From: Malachius bipustulatus
Taxonomy: Eukaryota; Arthropoda; Insecta; Coleoptera; Melyridae
Length of the DNA: 64,000 bases
Assembly: GCA_910589415.1 (NCBI GenBank)
Contig: OU342632.1
Coordinates: 19,223,507-19,287,506 of the forward strand
Direction of reading: 5' to 3'
Below are positions 33,559-44,722 of this stretch, piece by piece. The position numbers and the translations under genes were made by a program. Below the pieces are notes generated by a model. That model worked only from the letters and a program-made list of their open reading frames with translations, made no database searches and was not told the DNA's origin. Each line of letters opens with the position of its first letter. Position 1 is the first letter of the stretch.

Positions 33559-36500
33559 ATGGTGCTCGTAAAACTATCAAGTCTTGATCGCAACGCCGAC
33601 TTTCGCAAAGGAAAAGTGCCTGTAACGACGGAAAACAACAAGGAATCCAAGGATGAGGGGGCCGGTCCTCTTATCGTCATGCCGCCTGGAGATTACACTT
33701 TGGGAAGAGGGCAGTTTTTAAAAGTAAGGATTACTGAAATTTTAGTTCACTGCAGTACTTAATTATATTGTGACTTTGCAGTGCTTCGACCAGAGAGTGT
33801 CTCGGAAACATGCTAGATTAATGGTTACTGAAGACAAAGCCACTTTGCTGTCGGTAAGTTTAATAATATTTGGTTTAATAAATAAAAGTTTAATAAATCT
33901 CAGATATTTAATACTACTATATTGCTAGGGGGGGGGGGGGGGGGGGCTGGAGATGGAGGGAAATACAACAGTGCAGACAGTGCAGATAGAGATAGTAATT
34001 TGCTGTCCCACTGTGTCTGTGACACTTTCACTTTCAGGCGCTAGCAATATAGAAGTATTAGATATAAGTATCCTTTCGAGAGGTCAAGATTACAATGTCT
34101 AGATGATGAGCAGGTGCTGTCAAATTGTGCTTTTATTCATGAGTTATCAGTACTAATGGTGGTAATCTACCATGGTAACCGAACAATACCCATTCTTCTC
34201 TTTCTCTGCATCGTTCTCTATCTCTCTTGTCAGCGCCCATATTAACATAATCGTGGAATTTTTCAGACGCACGTAAACCCGTGTTTTTTTTCATCGTTTG
34301 GAAGTAGAACAGTCGTGACATTGAAAAAAGACATGGAGCAAGAATTAAAAGACGGAGACAGGTTTTCTTTGTTGCCGTCTGAATTCTGGTATAAGGTCAA
34401 GTTGTGTAACGTCAATGACGCAGTTGACGACACGGACATGAAAGAAATCAAATTGAAAGTCCCGGAAACGGCCGAGGTGGGCTCAACAACAGAAGACGGT
34501 CCCCCCACTACGTCCGCAGCAGCATTGCCAGAAGAAACCGACAGTTGTCAACCAGCTGCGTCTAGCACTGTGTCTAAAAGGAAACACCCCGAAGATCGGT
34601 CTGCTGAACCGAGTAGTAAGCATCCGCGTTTAAATGAAGAGGAAGAAATCAAAGAAGAAAATGCCGAACGCCCACATGAAACAGTCGAATTGAGTGAAGA
34701 CGATAATATTGTATTGCGTGTTAGGAGTTCAGAGAGTAGCGACGAGAAGTCTGTGAAAGAAGAACAAGAAGAAGTTGTTCAACCTGCTGAAGAACAGGAT
34801 CAAATGTCTGTCGAGATTATTGATGAACCTGTCGTTGATGATAGAGAATCAGATAAATTATTGTGCAATGGAGAGAGCACCACGGATAATGGTAATGAAC
34901 CTGTCGTTGATGTCGTTGATGATAGAGAATCAGATAAATTATTGTGCAATGGAGAGAGCACCACGGATAATGGTAATGAAACTCAAAATGAAACAACAGT
35001 GAATATTTGCAACGATGAAAATACCGATGAAGATAGAAAGACTCCCGTTCTAAACCGTGATACAGAGATAAAAAGTCCCATTCTAAACGGTGGTGACGTA
35101 AATAATGTTTCAGCAAATCTTGCTTCAAATCCTAATGTTGTCAACGATGGTGCCGGTCCATCATCTAGCAGGCCAAGGAGGGAACGGTGTTGGTTTACTG
35201 ATAGGTGCTATAGGTGAGTTAGTATTTTCATTTTTTTATAAAAATTTTTATGCCCTCACTGTACGTACGTACAGTACATGGGAATCTTGGAAATAGTTAA
35301 AAGATATGAATTCGGTTAAATTAGAGAAAAATACAGAACTTGGTACACAATATAGGTGTTTCTGTATCTGTGCAGCTTAATACCAAATGTTCCTGGGATG
35401 AAACTAAGTCAATTTAAGTCAACTTATCTCATCTCAGTACAAAGTTGCTTGGTTTACCCACTATGAGGTGCCAAAGAGTCAATTCTGAAATTTGTGGTTC
35501 TGCAGCCTACTCTACCATACAGCTGATGTACAATTTTTTGCTTTAGCCCCCATCCCATGGGGCCAGTTGCACAAACGTTAATTAAAGATTTGTCAGATAA
35601 TTACTGATTTTAAATTGTCAATTTTGAAAATATGGTTAATATTTTGAATGATCTTTTATTTTTCATCAGTAATTAACTCTTCTAAAAGGGAGTACAATTT
35701 ATTTCCAGGATTATCAGACAAACATTTTGATAATGCAGGGCATTTTAAAATCAGTAATTATCTGGCAGATCTGTAATTAACGTTTATGCAACCGGACCAT
35801 GTTCTATCAAATGACCATTAAAGCTATTTTGAATGTATCTATTACCTTTTGTACGTAAATGTAGGACAGAACAACCAACAATTTTTGATAGACATTTGTG
35901 TAAAAGTGTTAGTGGAAAAATCATAGTTATTGTTTATTTAATTTCAGGAAAAATCCATCACACAAAACCGATTTCAGTCATCCCGGCGATGATGATTACG
36001 ACAGCGATCCAAATGATTCAAGGCCGATCTGTTCTTATGGACTTTCGTGCTACAGGAGGAACTTGCAGCACCGCCGGCAGTACAGGCATCTGGCACCTCC
36101 CGCTCCCCGGCCTAATCAGGGTAATCCCATGGTCACTAATACTTACAATCATTGTTCATTTTGCTGTTGTCAAAAGTTTATGCACAAAGACCCCCATTTT
36201 GGTAAAGATCCTGATGGTAAATTGTAAAAGTTTGTAGTATTTATTCAATGTTTTATATTTAGAGTTACAATATTAATTTTCTTCGAGACTTGAGAATAAT
36301 TTGATTCATCATAGTGTTTTAATTGATTACAAGTTTTTTTTTATGCGGGAGAACTGGAATACTAATGAGGGGTTAGGGAGGGGACAGCAGGGATGGTTTG
36401 GACAAACTAGAAAACGTCGCGTGATGATACTCAAAGGAATAGTTTATAAATTATTACAATAGGTTATGTTTGTTGATGTATCAGCTACAAGGTGTGATCA

Positions 36501-37887
36501 AATTAAAATATAATTTAAGTCAAGTTTTGGCAAAAAAAAATCATATCGTGTGATTGGGTCTGTAAAATTACAAGAATATTACAATGAACTTAGACTATAC
36601 AATGAATTATTGTCATTAAATTGATATTAATGATAAGTAACCTGACCACGCCAGCTTATTCTTCAAACCATTTCCCTTACTGCCAACACAAATTCCTTTT
36701 TTTTATAATAATTGATAAAGTTTTTAGGGTTACCATTTTTATTGATATGATAATTTTGTTGTTATTTGGAATATTATTTTTTGGTTTATACAAACTGAAT
36801 AATGTATGTGTGTACAAAATATCCTAAGTTTAACTTTCTGCTGATTTCACAGATTCAGTTAAAGATATGAAAAGTGTTGTTGATCAGCAGAGTTTGTTCT
36901 TTTTGTACACCTTGTATTATTTACTTGTCAGTTATTCTTTTGCGACAGTTAAGTGACATTGTAAGTAGTAAAGGATAAATAAAAGTATGTTCTTTAAATT
37001 TTATAGCATTCAATTGTATTAATTATTTTATTTGTGTAATAAACAAAATTAAATTACAATAAATTACTCGTATTGTAATGTTTTGTTACCAGTTTTGTGA
37101 TTTTATTACTAGGGTAGATTGTCGGATTTGTAAACCATGGTATTTGCTGATTTAGACTACCAGGATCTTGGAATTATAGTTTTTTTCATTAATAATGATT
37201 GTCACAAAATGGAACATTTATTTAATACCGAAATCAACAGAAATTAGTCACCTTGTAACCTCTCTATTGATTTATTAATAATTGAAATGCAATTAAATTA
37301 ACTTGATCATTAAGAAGGAAGTTTTCCTCTTTACTCTTCTGTATTTCAAAAAGTGTCTTTAATTAATTAATTAAATTAATGATGTTATTATTGCTGCTTG
37401 TACCTACGTATTTCGATTTAGAAACCTTTTGTGATATAATTTACTTGTTGATAATATAATATTGCATTTTGTTATTGTAATTTAAGATTGTTGTAAATTT
37501 TTCATGTTGAAAAGTGGCAACATTTTTCCTTTCTATTACTTCAATATAGCTGTTGGACAACAAACTGTTTGTACATATTTGATCATTCTTCATTTTCACA
37601 CATTTTTGCCTGCATGATTTATTATTAAGAGACATTTCTTGAAAACAGATCAACGGAAGAGGAAGCGGAAAGCTACCACAAGAGTCACTAATTACAAAGA
37701 TGACACTCCCGAGGACGACTACGATTATGACGATCCTTTCTTGAACGACGGTTCGAGCGATGATTATGAGGAGGAGTCGGACTTTTTTATGAGCGATTCA
37801 GATTCTGAGGATGACTCTCAAGCTACGGAAGACAGTGAAGACGTCAGGAGACTGGTGAAGGAAGCTAAAAAGTTTCAAAAGAAATGA
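33559..37887 (+). CDS. Aplf: APLF-like DNA-repair factor (FHA + two PBZ fingers)
   Basis: Five exons: 33559-33723, 33782-33853, 34267-35213, 35948-36120 and 37649-37887, all GT-AG, giving 531 residues (human APLF is 511). An N-terminal FHA domain spans about 1-105, with G49-R-G51 and S62-R-K-H65, the phosphopeptide-binding signature. A long acidic, low-complexity linker follows. Then come two PBZ zinc fingers of pattern C-x5-C-x6-H-x5-H: C387/C393/H400/H406 and C423/C429/H436/H442. The first finger is split by intron 3. The C-terminus has a basic patch (RKRKRK) then a strongly acidic tail, like the histone-binding tail of vertebrate APLF. Family role: recruited to DNA breaks by FHA binding to phosphorylated XRCC1/XRCC4 and PBZ binding to poly(ADP-ribose), aiding end joining and histone handling. 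AATAAA is at 38085. Intact; an internal tandem duplication is listed separately. Confidence 0.9.
33928..33946 (+). repeat. poly-G run (19 G) in APLF intron 2
   Basis: Nineteen consecutive G on the coding strand, unusual in this AT-rich window and able to form a G-quadruplex in pre-mRNA. Length may also be a sequencing or assembly artefact. Confidence 0.8.
34825..34977 (+). repeat. in-frame tandem duplication in APLF exon 3
   Basis: Units 34825-34896 (72 bp) and 34897-34977 (81 bp) are almost identical. The second has 9 extra bases that repeat 'gttgatgtc'. They encode residues 266-289 and 290-316, both containing DDRESDKLLCNGESTTDNGN. Near-identity points to a recent event inside the disordered acidic linker. 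Confidence 0.9.
35560..35798. mobile_element. MITE in APLF intron 3
   Basis: Inverted ends GGGGCCAGTTGCACAAACG and (reverse complement of the right end) GGTCCGGTTGCATAAACG continue into mirrored 'gataattactgatttta'. About 239 bp, no coding capacity. Terminal motif GCCAGTTGCACAAACG is of a type common in insect MITEs. Superfamily and target duplication not settled. Confidence 0.65.
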
Positions 37888-39640
37888 ATCTATCGACTGC
37901 TTCAAAGTATTAAAGATACGCAGTAAACTAAAACTACACACTGCACCAGCACCACTATAATAATATATTTTTGTACAATTTTAGTTCCTAGGATTAATAA
38001 TTAGCTGAGCTTGCGCTTTTATAAATATTTGAAAGTGTTGCTTACACTATAATGGAGTTTTCTAATCAAAAGGTTTTTTTTTTTAATAAAAATTAACATC
38101 ACTATAAGTTAGTTGTCATAGAGCGGACGTTTATATTCTGAAGTTAGTTGCTAGTGCTGTTATTGTTGTCATTGGCTAATATTTGTTTGTGATTTTTTGT
38201 GTTGTATGTATTATGTAAGCATGAATTTTCTCTCATCTGAGTCGCCTTGATGAATAGTTCAATTTAAAACAATTATTCATTGTCGAATAATATAAATTCG
38301 GCTTCCACATTCACATGTAGAATTATTGTCATAGGTACACCACTCGTTTCTGCAAAATTGCTGGAAAAAAAGGAAATTTTTTTTTGAAAAAAGGCTCAAA
38401 CCCTCTTGATAAAAACCAAATATAAACAATAATTATAGTTTTTGAACGATGTTAACCAATTAATAAAAGTTTATTATTAAAGTGCATAGAATTTGTTTAG
38501 ACTTATACCTGAAAATTGAGACAATTCTGGAAAATTAATAATGACTATAATTTTCCAATGGTTTATCTCACCATTGGGATCCATGATACAACTATATAAA
38601 TACAAAAGGTATGTCATGTTGGTGAACAAATCTTGAGGTGATGTGTAAAAGCCGGAAGTAATCGATAACAGTTTCCCTGGATACTTGTATTTGTTGCAGT
38701 AATGTTAATCAGATTTACTGAAGCGCCTGGAACAGAGATAGGTAAGTAACTTACCATAAATATTAGCTAAAAATGAGGCAATTGCAAAACTGTATATCTG
38801 ATAGATGTAGGTACATGTGTTTATTTATTACCTTTATTATTATTCTTCAAGTCGATTCACTGATGTAATCAAATAAAAGCAAAAAAGCTCGGGAACTGCC
38901 ATATAATAAAATGAACAGCGTATTTTCCAGAGCAATTTGCCATTATTACAAATGGTAGCGATTAAAGGTACAGGCTTCACTTTTGTCTTTGTCATATCAA
39001 TCTGCGGAACTGCTGAGTAAAAAGTTCAGCATATCGTTATACTCATAATCTCTAATTTTCCCATACCATGGCGAGCGTCTCCATCATTAATAACTAATTT
39101 TATTTATTACTACACCAGAATATGTTACGTCCGCCATATCTAAGCTCCTTGTTACTGTATGGCAGTATAGTCATTCCTGATGTTTTATATTCAAAGGTCA
39201 AAACTAGCCTTCTCTTTGCTAAAGCGCCAGAACCGTTGATAGAGTTAACACTCCCATTAATTCTATAACAATTTATTTTGTGGAAACTTTAAGACCGGTT
39301 CTGCTCAGTTTTTTTGGTTGCCGATATGTGGGAAGAACTTTAAATTTCAAATGAAAATTCCCATTAATTAGAAATCAACACAAAATAAATTTTTAATGCG
39401 CATGCGGTCGTGGAGTTGATAGCTTCACAGTTATCGGCGCTCTAGCTCAAAGCTTCGAGCAGCCATGATGTTCTCCCCCCCCCCACTCGCCCTTGCGACT
39501 CGCCCTTTTCTGGCAAAGCAAAAGCAATCAAGCAGTTTAAAGGTTATGTGGTATTGCTGTTTGAAAAATTTGGCGAGTTCGAGTTTCTTATCCCGAATCA
39601 AGATATAAATTGCAAATTTCGGCAAATAATTAATATTCCA
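37888..39640. other. APLF 3'UTR and intergenic region before TMA7
   Basis: The first 200 bp hold the APLF 3'UTR with AATAAA at 38085-38090. The rest is AT-rich without a recognised gene. About 39400-39640 is GC-richer and probably contains the TMA7 promoter and 5'UTR exon. Confidence 0.45.
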
Positions 39641-39753
39641 GTGTTACCGGTAAGTATTGCTTTAGTCCAAAGAAATTATTTCTGCGATAACATTAGTATT
39701 CTATCAATAGTGCTTAGGAACAGCAACAATAATTAAATGCTTTTCAGGTGTGA

Positions 39754-39963
<210 letters not shown>

Positions 39964-41317
39964 TAATAATAAATAAGTTATTGTATTCAATTCAGCTAAA
40001 TGTTGGGATTTAAGTGAGAGGGGTGTAATGTAATTTAATAATAAATTATTAATGTTTTTACTGTTCCCAAGAGTCGGTCTTGCCTTTCTTGTTCGACTCG
40101 TGCAACAAATACTGTTGTAACTTCCGAGCAAATATTTACCCTGATATTCAAGAGAAATAATCTCTCAAATGTAATGTTTGGTGTAGAACTGAAAAATTGA
40201 AATGTTTTGAGTCGCCAAAGTGCTTATTGGATAAGTCGTATAATGCAAGGAGTCTGGAAATTGTGCGCGAAAAATTAAGGGGCTCTATTTTTGCCAAAAA
40301 TAAGGAAGTTATAGGTCTCCAAAGTCAATTTCTTTTTTTCTAGTGCATGGGTTTTTTCAAATTTCAAACCATTCTCAACAATAGCAAAGCATGCTTTGGA
40401 AACAAGTGCAGAGGTTCTCAAGAGACGAAACAATTACTACGACAGATTGTAACTTGATTCAAATGTCTTGTTAAAATGATGAGCCATGATGGGACGTGAT
40501 CTTCATAATGTAGAACATAATTATTATATTCTGGGCTGGAATAATACACTTTACTGTGCCACACTTATTTTCACAAAGACTTGATGGTGCAATTTATTTA
40601 GATTTTTAGAGGAATCCCATTATTTTAAAGGGCGTATCTCTTCAAGTAAGAAATTCAATGTGGCTGCTCCATGATGATGCTCCCCCGCATTATACAGAGG
40701 GGTAAGAGAGTAAGAGATTTCCTCACCTGAATAAAACTACCTGAAAGATGGATAGGGTGCGAAGAGTTTGTACAGTGGGCTACTAGATCGCCTGATTTCT
40801 CAGTTTTTGAGAAATTTTTGAGGTTATCTCGAAAATGTTTTCGACAGAACTCCTAGACAAAAAATTATTGTACATCTTCAAAATTCAGAAAAAATCAATA
40901 AAATATTTATCTGGGCCTTTTTGAAGGATTCAAGTCTACTTTGGGCCAAGGATTCAAAGGAACATCAGTGGTAAGTGTGCCAAATTTGAAGAAAATTCGT
41001 TCACTAGAATAAAAATAATGAAATAATATTGATTTAAAAAAATTGACTATGAAAGCCATAACTTCCTTATTTTTTGTGAGTTTTCGAAAAAATTGCTATA
41101 GGAACTGTTGGTAATGTTGTTATCGTTTCTTCCAGGCTGAATCACCCCCCTAATGTTTTGTGCATAATTCCGTTATGTGATTATTGTGCTGAATTATTAT
41201 TTTACTTTTTCAATTAGCATGTTGTAATAGGGTCGATTAAATTAGAGATAAGCGGCACAATTTGATGCTTATTAAGAATCTGAAACAAAATTTGAGATAG
41301 CTTCAACCGTTCCTGAA

Positions 41318-41350
41318 ATATTTATTTATTTATTTATTTATTTATTTATT
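41318..41350 (+). repeat. (TTTA)n microsatellite
   Basis: About eight uninterrupted TTTA units directly following a family A repeat copy. Confidence 0.85.
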
Positions 41351-41597
41351 AATATGCCGAAAGTACTGAAAAATTGTCATGTATTCTTATTTTTGCCTTA
41401 TCGTTTTTATTTTATTATTGATCATTTCAGAACAGTTGACTGACAGGTCCGCCATTTTCTCTGGGGGCATACACAAATATGATACTTTCTGTTTATTTAC
41501 ATATGTCATTGTTTTCTCTTGGGCTAGTATTGTAGTTTTCATGTAAAGTTTTTGCGGTAATTATATACATTCGCGGCTTCTAAGTTTCATCTTTTTC

Positions 41598-41687
41598 GGG
41601 ACCGAGGAGCGAAATAGTGGTGCTGGGTGGGTAAGAAGCTAAAAACAGCCATTGTAAACTAATATTAAGGTCACAACTAAGGTCTCT
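41598..41687 (+). repeat. short dispersed repeat family C, copy 2
   Basis: Near-identical to 15873-15963 in the same orientation (gggaccgaggagcgaaata...). The two copies differ at only a few positions. Confidence 0.7.
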
Positions 41688-42049
41688 TTGACACTACAGT
41701 CGAATTTATATTTTTTTCTTCACTTTCGGGGCAAAGAATATCTTCGAGATTAACAGTAGCACGGTTTTTATTTTGAATTTTGCATTTATTTCCAAAAATC
41801 ATTGCACCAATCCCTGTGGACTGGACACGATATGTGAAAGCGGACATAGTGCCGGTCCCGTCTCTGTAAGCTTCGAAGCGGTTGGCATTGTCGTGAAGTG
41901 GTTACATCCTTGATTCGTGGTATAAATCCTCTTGTCAGGACCGCACTCTTAAAACCGATTTTTTAGGCCGTTTTTTTGCTTTCCCTTTCATTTGCAAACC
42001 AAATGAATACCTTCCTGGTGTTACTATAGGTATGTTCTCCACCCCTATA

Positions 42050-43157
42050 CAAGGTGTCCCAGACTTAATTGACCAGACCATATCTCATATACAGGTTGAG
42101 ATAATCGTACCGAATAAAGGGGATTTTATTATAATTTTTAAAGGTCTATATAAAGGGGATTTTATTATAATTTTTAAAGGTCTATAACATTACAGAATGA
42201 AAACAACCCCAACTTCAACACCCATTAAGTTATAGCCCCCATTTTCAAAAAAAATATTTGATTCTCTATTCAGCTGTTTTTTCAGTTTCAAAATTGGTTC
42301 AGAAATAACCAAGAAAAGATTCATCAAGGTGGTCATGACTTTTTTATCATAATCAGTTTTTAACTGGCAGCCCATCATAGTCATCATTAATGATAAAGTG
42401 CTTTGACTCTTGTTTTATTTTTTTATTTCCTCATAAATCAGAATTATTAAATAAATTGTTTGGACTTGAATTATAATAATGACTATCACCTGCCTGTTAG
42501 TGACTTGCGTGGCCTAGTGGTACTCCGCTGGCTCACGAAGCCATAGATCGCGGGTTCGAAACTCACCTCGGCCCGCTTTACTTTTCGGATTCATTTTCGA
42601 ATGTCTGTGAAAAGTAAAACAAGCGATCGAACGTTTATAAGGAAAATATAATATAAAAGTGTGTGTGGCTAAAGAGTTCGCGCTCAAAGCCAATTTACCA
42701 GAGTGGAGCGACTATGTCTTACCTACACAGTTAAGACCGATGCTCCCTCTTTAAAAAAAAAAAAAAAAAAAATCACCTGCCTGTTAAAAACTATGACTAA
42801 ATTATCGATAAAATTTGACAGCTAAAGTCATTCAGAGAAAGTTCGGATAAATAGTCATGACTACCTTGATGAACCTTTTCTTGGTTATTCCTCAACCAAT
42901 TTTTAATCTGAAAAATCAGCTGAATAGAACATCGAATACTTGTTTTGATACTTATTTTGAAATATGAAAACATATACAGGGTGCTATTAATTTTTTTAAG
43001 GGTGGGGGCTGTAACTTAAGGGATGTTGAAGTGGGCGTTGTTTTCGTGTTGTTAAGTTATGCAGCTTTAAAAATTATAATAAAATCTCCTTTATTCCGTT
43101 CGATTATCTCAACCTGTATATGAGATATGGTCTGGTCAATTAAGTCTGGGACACCTG
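42050..43157. mobile_element. TA-flanked long-TIR palindromic element with SINE in the loop
   Basis: Ends CAAGGTGTCCCAGACTTAAT and (right, reverse complement) CAGGTGTCCCAGACTTAATT, with TA on both sides (42048-42049, 43158-43159). Arms of roughly 350 bp mirror each other through 'gatatggtctggtcaatt', 'aggttgagataatcg', 'ataaaatc(t/c)cctttatt' and 'ttcatcaaggtggtcatgac'. The left arm has a 36-bp tandem duplication (42115-42185). No transposase. Length without the SINE and its duplicated target is about 820 bp. Confidence 0.75.
42500..42771 (+). mobile_element. tRNA-derived SINE with 15-bp target duplication
   Basis: tRNA-like head with A box TGGCCTAGTGG and B box GGGTTCGAAAC, a roughly 180-bp body and a terminal A-tract (about 20 A). 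It is flanked by perfect 15-bp direct repeats ATCACCTGCCTGTTA at 42485-42499 and 42772-42786. These are hallmarks of LINE-mediated retroposition, and a perfect duplication implies a fairly recent insertion. It sits in the loop of the palindromic element 42050-43157. Confidence 0.9.
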
Positions 43158-43302
43158 TATAGGTGCCATAGTGAAACTGTAGGAGCCGCGGATGTATATA
43201 ATGACCGTTTTTGCTAATCGCTATTTTGTCGGTAAAATGTCACGGTATTCAATCCTTGAACAATAAGCACATTTTATGACCAACTAATAGCCTAGATTGA
43301 TA

Positions 43303-43533
43303 CTATGTTATTTGAACGTGCCAGTTATAAAATTTCTCGAACAAATACGACCATTTCTTAGGAGACTCACTTAGAGGCCCCCGTTTCAAAGCATGAATCC
43401 ATGCATTTCTCTTTCTCAGATAATGCGTTAAGTTTATCTCCTCGATTGACCAAACAGCAGGAAATCGAAAGAATGACACCATATCTCTTTGAGAACGCAT
43501 TGAACATTTCACAACATTACAAAAAAAAGGCAT
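43303..43533 (-). pseudogene. THAP zinc-finger domain fragment
   Basis: The minus-strand frame starts MPFFCNVVKCSMRSQ and continues with SFFRFPAVWS and RNAWIHALKR. That matches the N-terminal half of a THAP domain: paired Cys (C5, C10 here), the FxFP-like stretch and the conserved Trp. The later C-x2-H pair is missing; the frame ends WHVQIT-stop. THAP domains are DNA-binding fingers of P-element-type transposases and of host regulators. This may be a solitary 5' exon or a transposon relic; a plausible donor was not pinned down. Confidence 0.55.
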
Positions 43534-43743
43534 TTTTGATAGATTGGACCACGATTTAAGAACTTACGCTTTGAAAACACTCATCAGTGTTTACAAACGA
43601 CAAGATTCACTCAATGTCAAACGAAATTGTCAATGACATTTATGTTTTCAACCCTTACTTCGTAGAATCTCTGCATACTTATTGATTATGAATAAAACAC
43701 TAATGTTTTATAAAATTCTAGTGTATGTTGATCGATGATAGAA

Positions 43744-43788
43744 ACGTTACACGTGTTTCGCTACTTTTCATGTAGCATCTTCAGACGT
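43744..43788 (-). ncRNA. hammerhead ribozyme motif (left arm of Penelope-like element)
   Basis: On the minus strand, ACGT then CTGAAGA, a perfect 5-bp stem II (GCTAC/GTAGC) with loop, then GAAAC ACGTGTA and ACGT. This gives the conserved CUGANGA and GAAA cores, a very short stem III (two pairs, as in Penelope-type minimal hammerheads), a GUA cleavage triplet and a 4-bp stem I. Confidence 0.6.
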
Positions 43789-43795
43789 AAATAAA

Positions 43796-44137
43796 CCTGG
43801 AATTTATCGATTAAACTGTTCTCATTGTAATTCAGTTTATATAGGGCAGACTTGTAGAAATCTAGAAATTAGATACAACGAACACCTAAACTCTTACAGA
43901 CTCAAACATCCAGAAAGATCAAATTTTGCAAAACATTTAATAGAAAACAATCACACTCTAACAGCAAACAACAAAATTGAATTACTACATCATTGTGATC
44001 ATTATTTTAATTTAAATTTTCTTGAATCTCTAGAGATCCACAGACATTTACATAATCAACAATACACAGTAATAAATGAACAGCTAGACACATATCGTTC
44101 TCCACTACTTGATTTTCTTCTTGATATCAACAACTAA
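43796..44137 (+). CDS. GIY-YIG endonuclease domain of a Penelope-like retroelement
   Basis: An open frame of 113 codons to a TAA at 44135, uninterrupted. It begins PGIYRLNCSHCNSVYIGQT, giving the GIY and YIG motifs with the CxxC between them that marks Penelope-type endonucleases. Then come R-N-L...R-x-x-EHL, FAKHLIENNH and LESLEIHRH. The conserved catalytic-type residues (Tyr of GIY, Tyr of YIG, Arg, and the late Glu in LESLE) are all present. The domain nicks DNA to start target-primed reverse transcription in this class. No ATG is visible at the start because the RT part is missing, so it is a fragment although the domain looks intact. Confidence 0.85.
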   Translation, partial: PGIYRLNCSHCNSVYIGQTCRNLEIRYNEHLNSYRLKHPERSNFAKHLIENNHTLTANNKIELLHHCDHYFNLNFLESLEIHRHLHNQQYTVINEQLDTYRSPLLDFLLDINN

Positions 44138-44262
44138 GAAGATTCTGAAGAAATTACATTATGATCTAGTTAGTTCTCTTAAAAATTCATTTAAATCTAG
44201 TTACTTGTTTTATGATCACTTAGGTATACTGTTGCTATGTTACTGTATCAATAATTTTATTT

Positions 44263-44307
44263 ACGTCTGAAGATGCTACATGAAAAGCAGTGAAACACGT
44301 GTAACGT
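44263..44307 (+). ncRNA. hammerhead ribozyme motif (right arm)
   Basis: Sense-strand partner of the left-arm motif: ACGT-CTGAAGA, stem II TGCTAC/GCAGT with one mismatch and a wobble, GAAAC ACGTGTA and ACGT. Cores are intact but stem II is weaker than in the left copy. Confidence 0.5.
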
Positions 44308-44654
44308 TTCTATCATCGATCAATATACAGTAGAATTTTATAAAACATTAGTGTTTTATTCATAATCAATAATTGTCAATGACGTCATTCTGTAGATTTA
44401 CATAAGTCATCATGAGCTATATCCTTTTGACATTTAGAAAATTTTCAGTCAACTAGATCCTACGGTTTTCTTAGTAAACGTTTGTTTTTATAAATAAGAA
44501 ATGAATGGAGGTCGTATGAGTATAAAGCATATAAAGTGCAATTGCTAGCCTGTTACGTGGGGTCGGAGTATTCCTCCATCGCCCTAACATTTGTCATACT
44601 GGCAGTGCCCGAAACTCAATCGAGACAGCTTCCATCCAAACAACAACAGAGCCA

Positions 44655-44722
44655 CCAGAGTACCAGAACAAACACAAATACGTGTTTCGCCCTATTGGGA
44701 CTCATCAGTGTACGGCATCTGG
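44655..44722 (-). ncRNA. hammerhead ribozyme, well-paired copy
   Basis: The minus strand reads CTGATGAG TCCC AATA GGGC GAAAC: both conserved cores and a strong stem II. After GAAA comes stem III CAC/GTG closed by a six-base loop and ending in GUU, a valid NUH cleavage triplet (cut predicted between 44671 and 44670). Flanks can form a long, interrupted stem I (CCAGA...ACA with TGT...TCTGG). All expected hammerhead parts are therefore present. The 75-codon plus-strand ORF over it has no recognisable domain. Confidence 0.7.

Larger units (their letters stand above)
39964..42049. other. TMA7 3' flank and repeat-rich intergenic DNA
   Basis: Contains a family A repeat copy at 41225-41320, a (TTTA)n microsatellite at 41318-41350 and the family C repeat at 41598-41687. 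A faint relic reading like a mariner HDDAPPHYTEG motif lies near 40670-40700, so 40440-40800 may be a decayed transposase copy. No intact gene. Confidence 0.45.
43678..44375 (+). mobile_element. Penelope-like element, 3' fragment with inverted flanks
   Basis: Inverted arms of about 118 bp (43678-43797 and 44259-44375) enclose an intact GIY-YIG endonuclease domain. The arms carry hammerhead-ribozyme motifs, as known for the terminal repeats of Penelope-like elements. The reverse transcriptase is absent, so this is a 5'-truncated copy; an inverted piece of terminal repeat at the 5' end is a common Penelope insertion form. Confidence 0.75.

Noticed and set aside
34817..35128. 103-codon minus-strand ORF with repeated segment
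   Set aside because: Antisense shadow of the APLF exon 3 duplication.
35833..36237. 134-codon plus-strand ORF
   Set aside because: Out of frame with the APLF exon 35948-36120, which encodes both PBZ finger parts in another frame; the ORF is a shadow.
42506..42580. Possible functional tRNA gene
   Set aside because: Boxes A and B are present, but the segment heads a SINE with A-tail and target duplications, and the acceptor stem does not pair.
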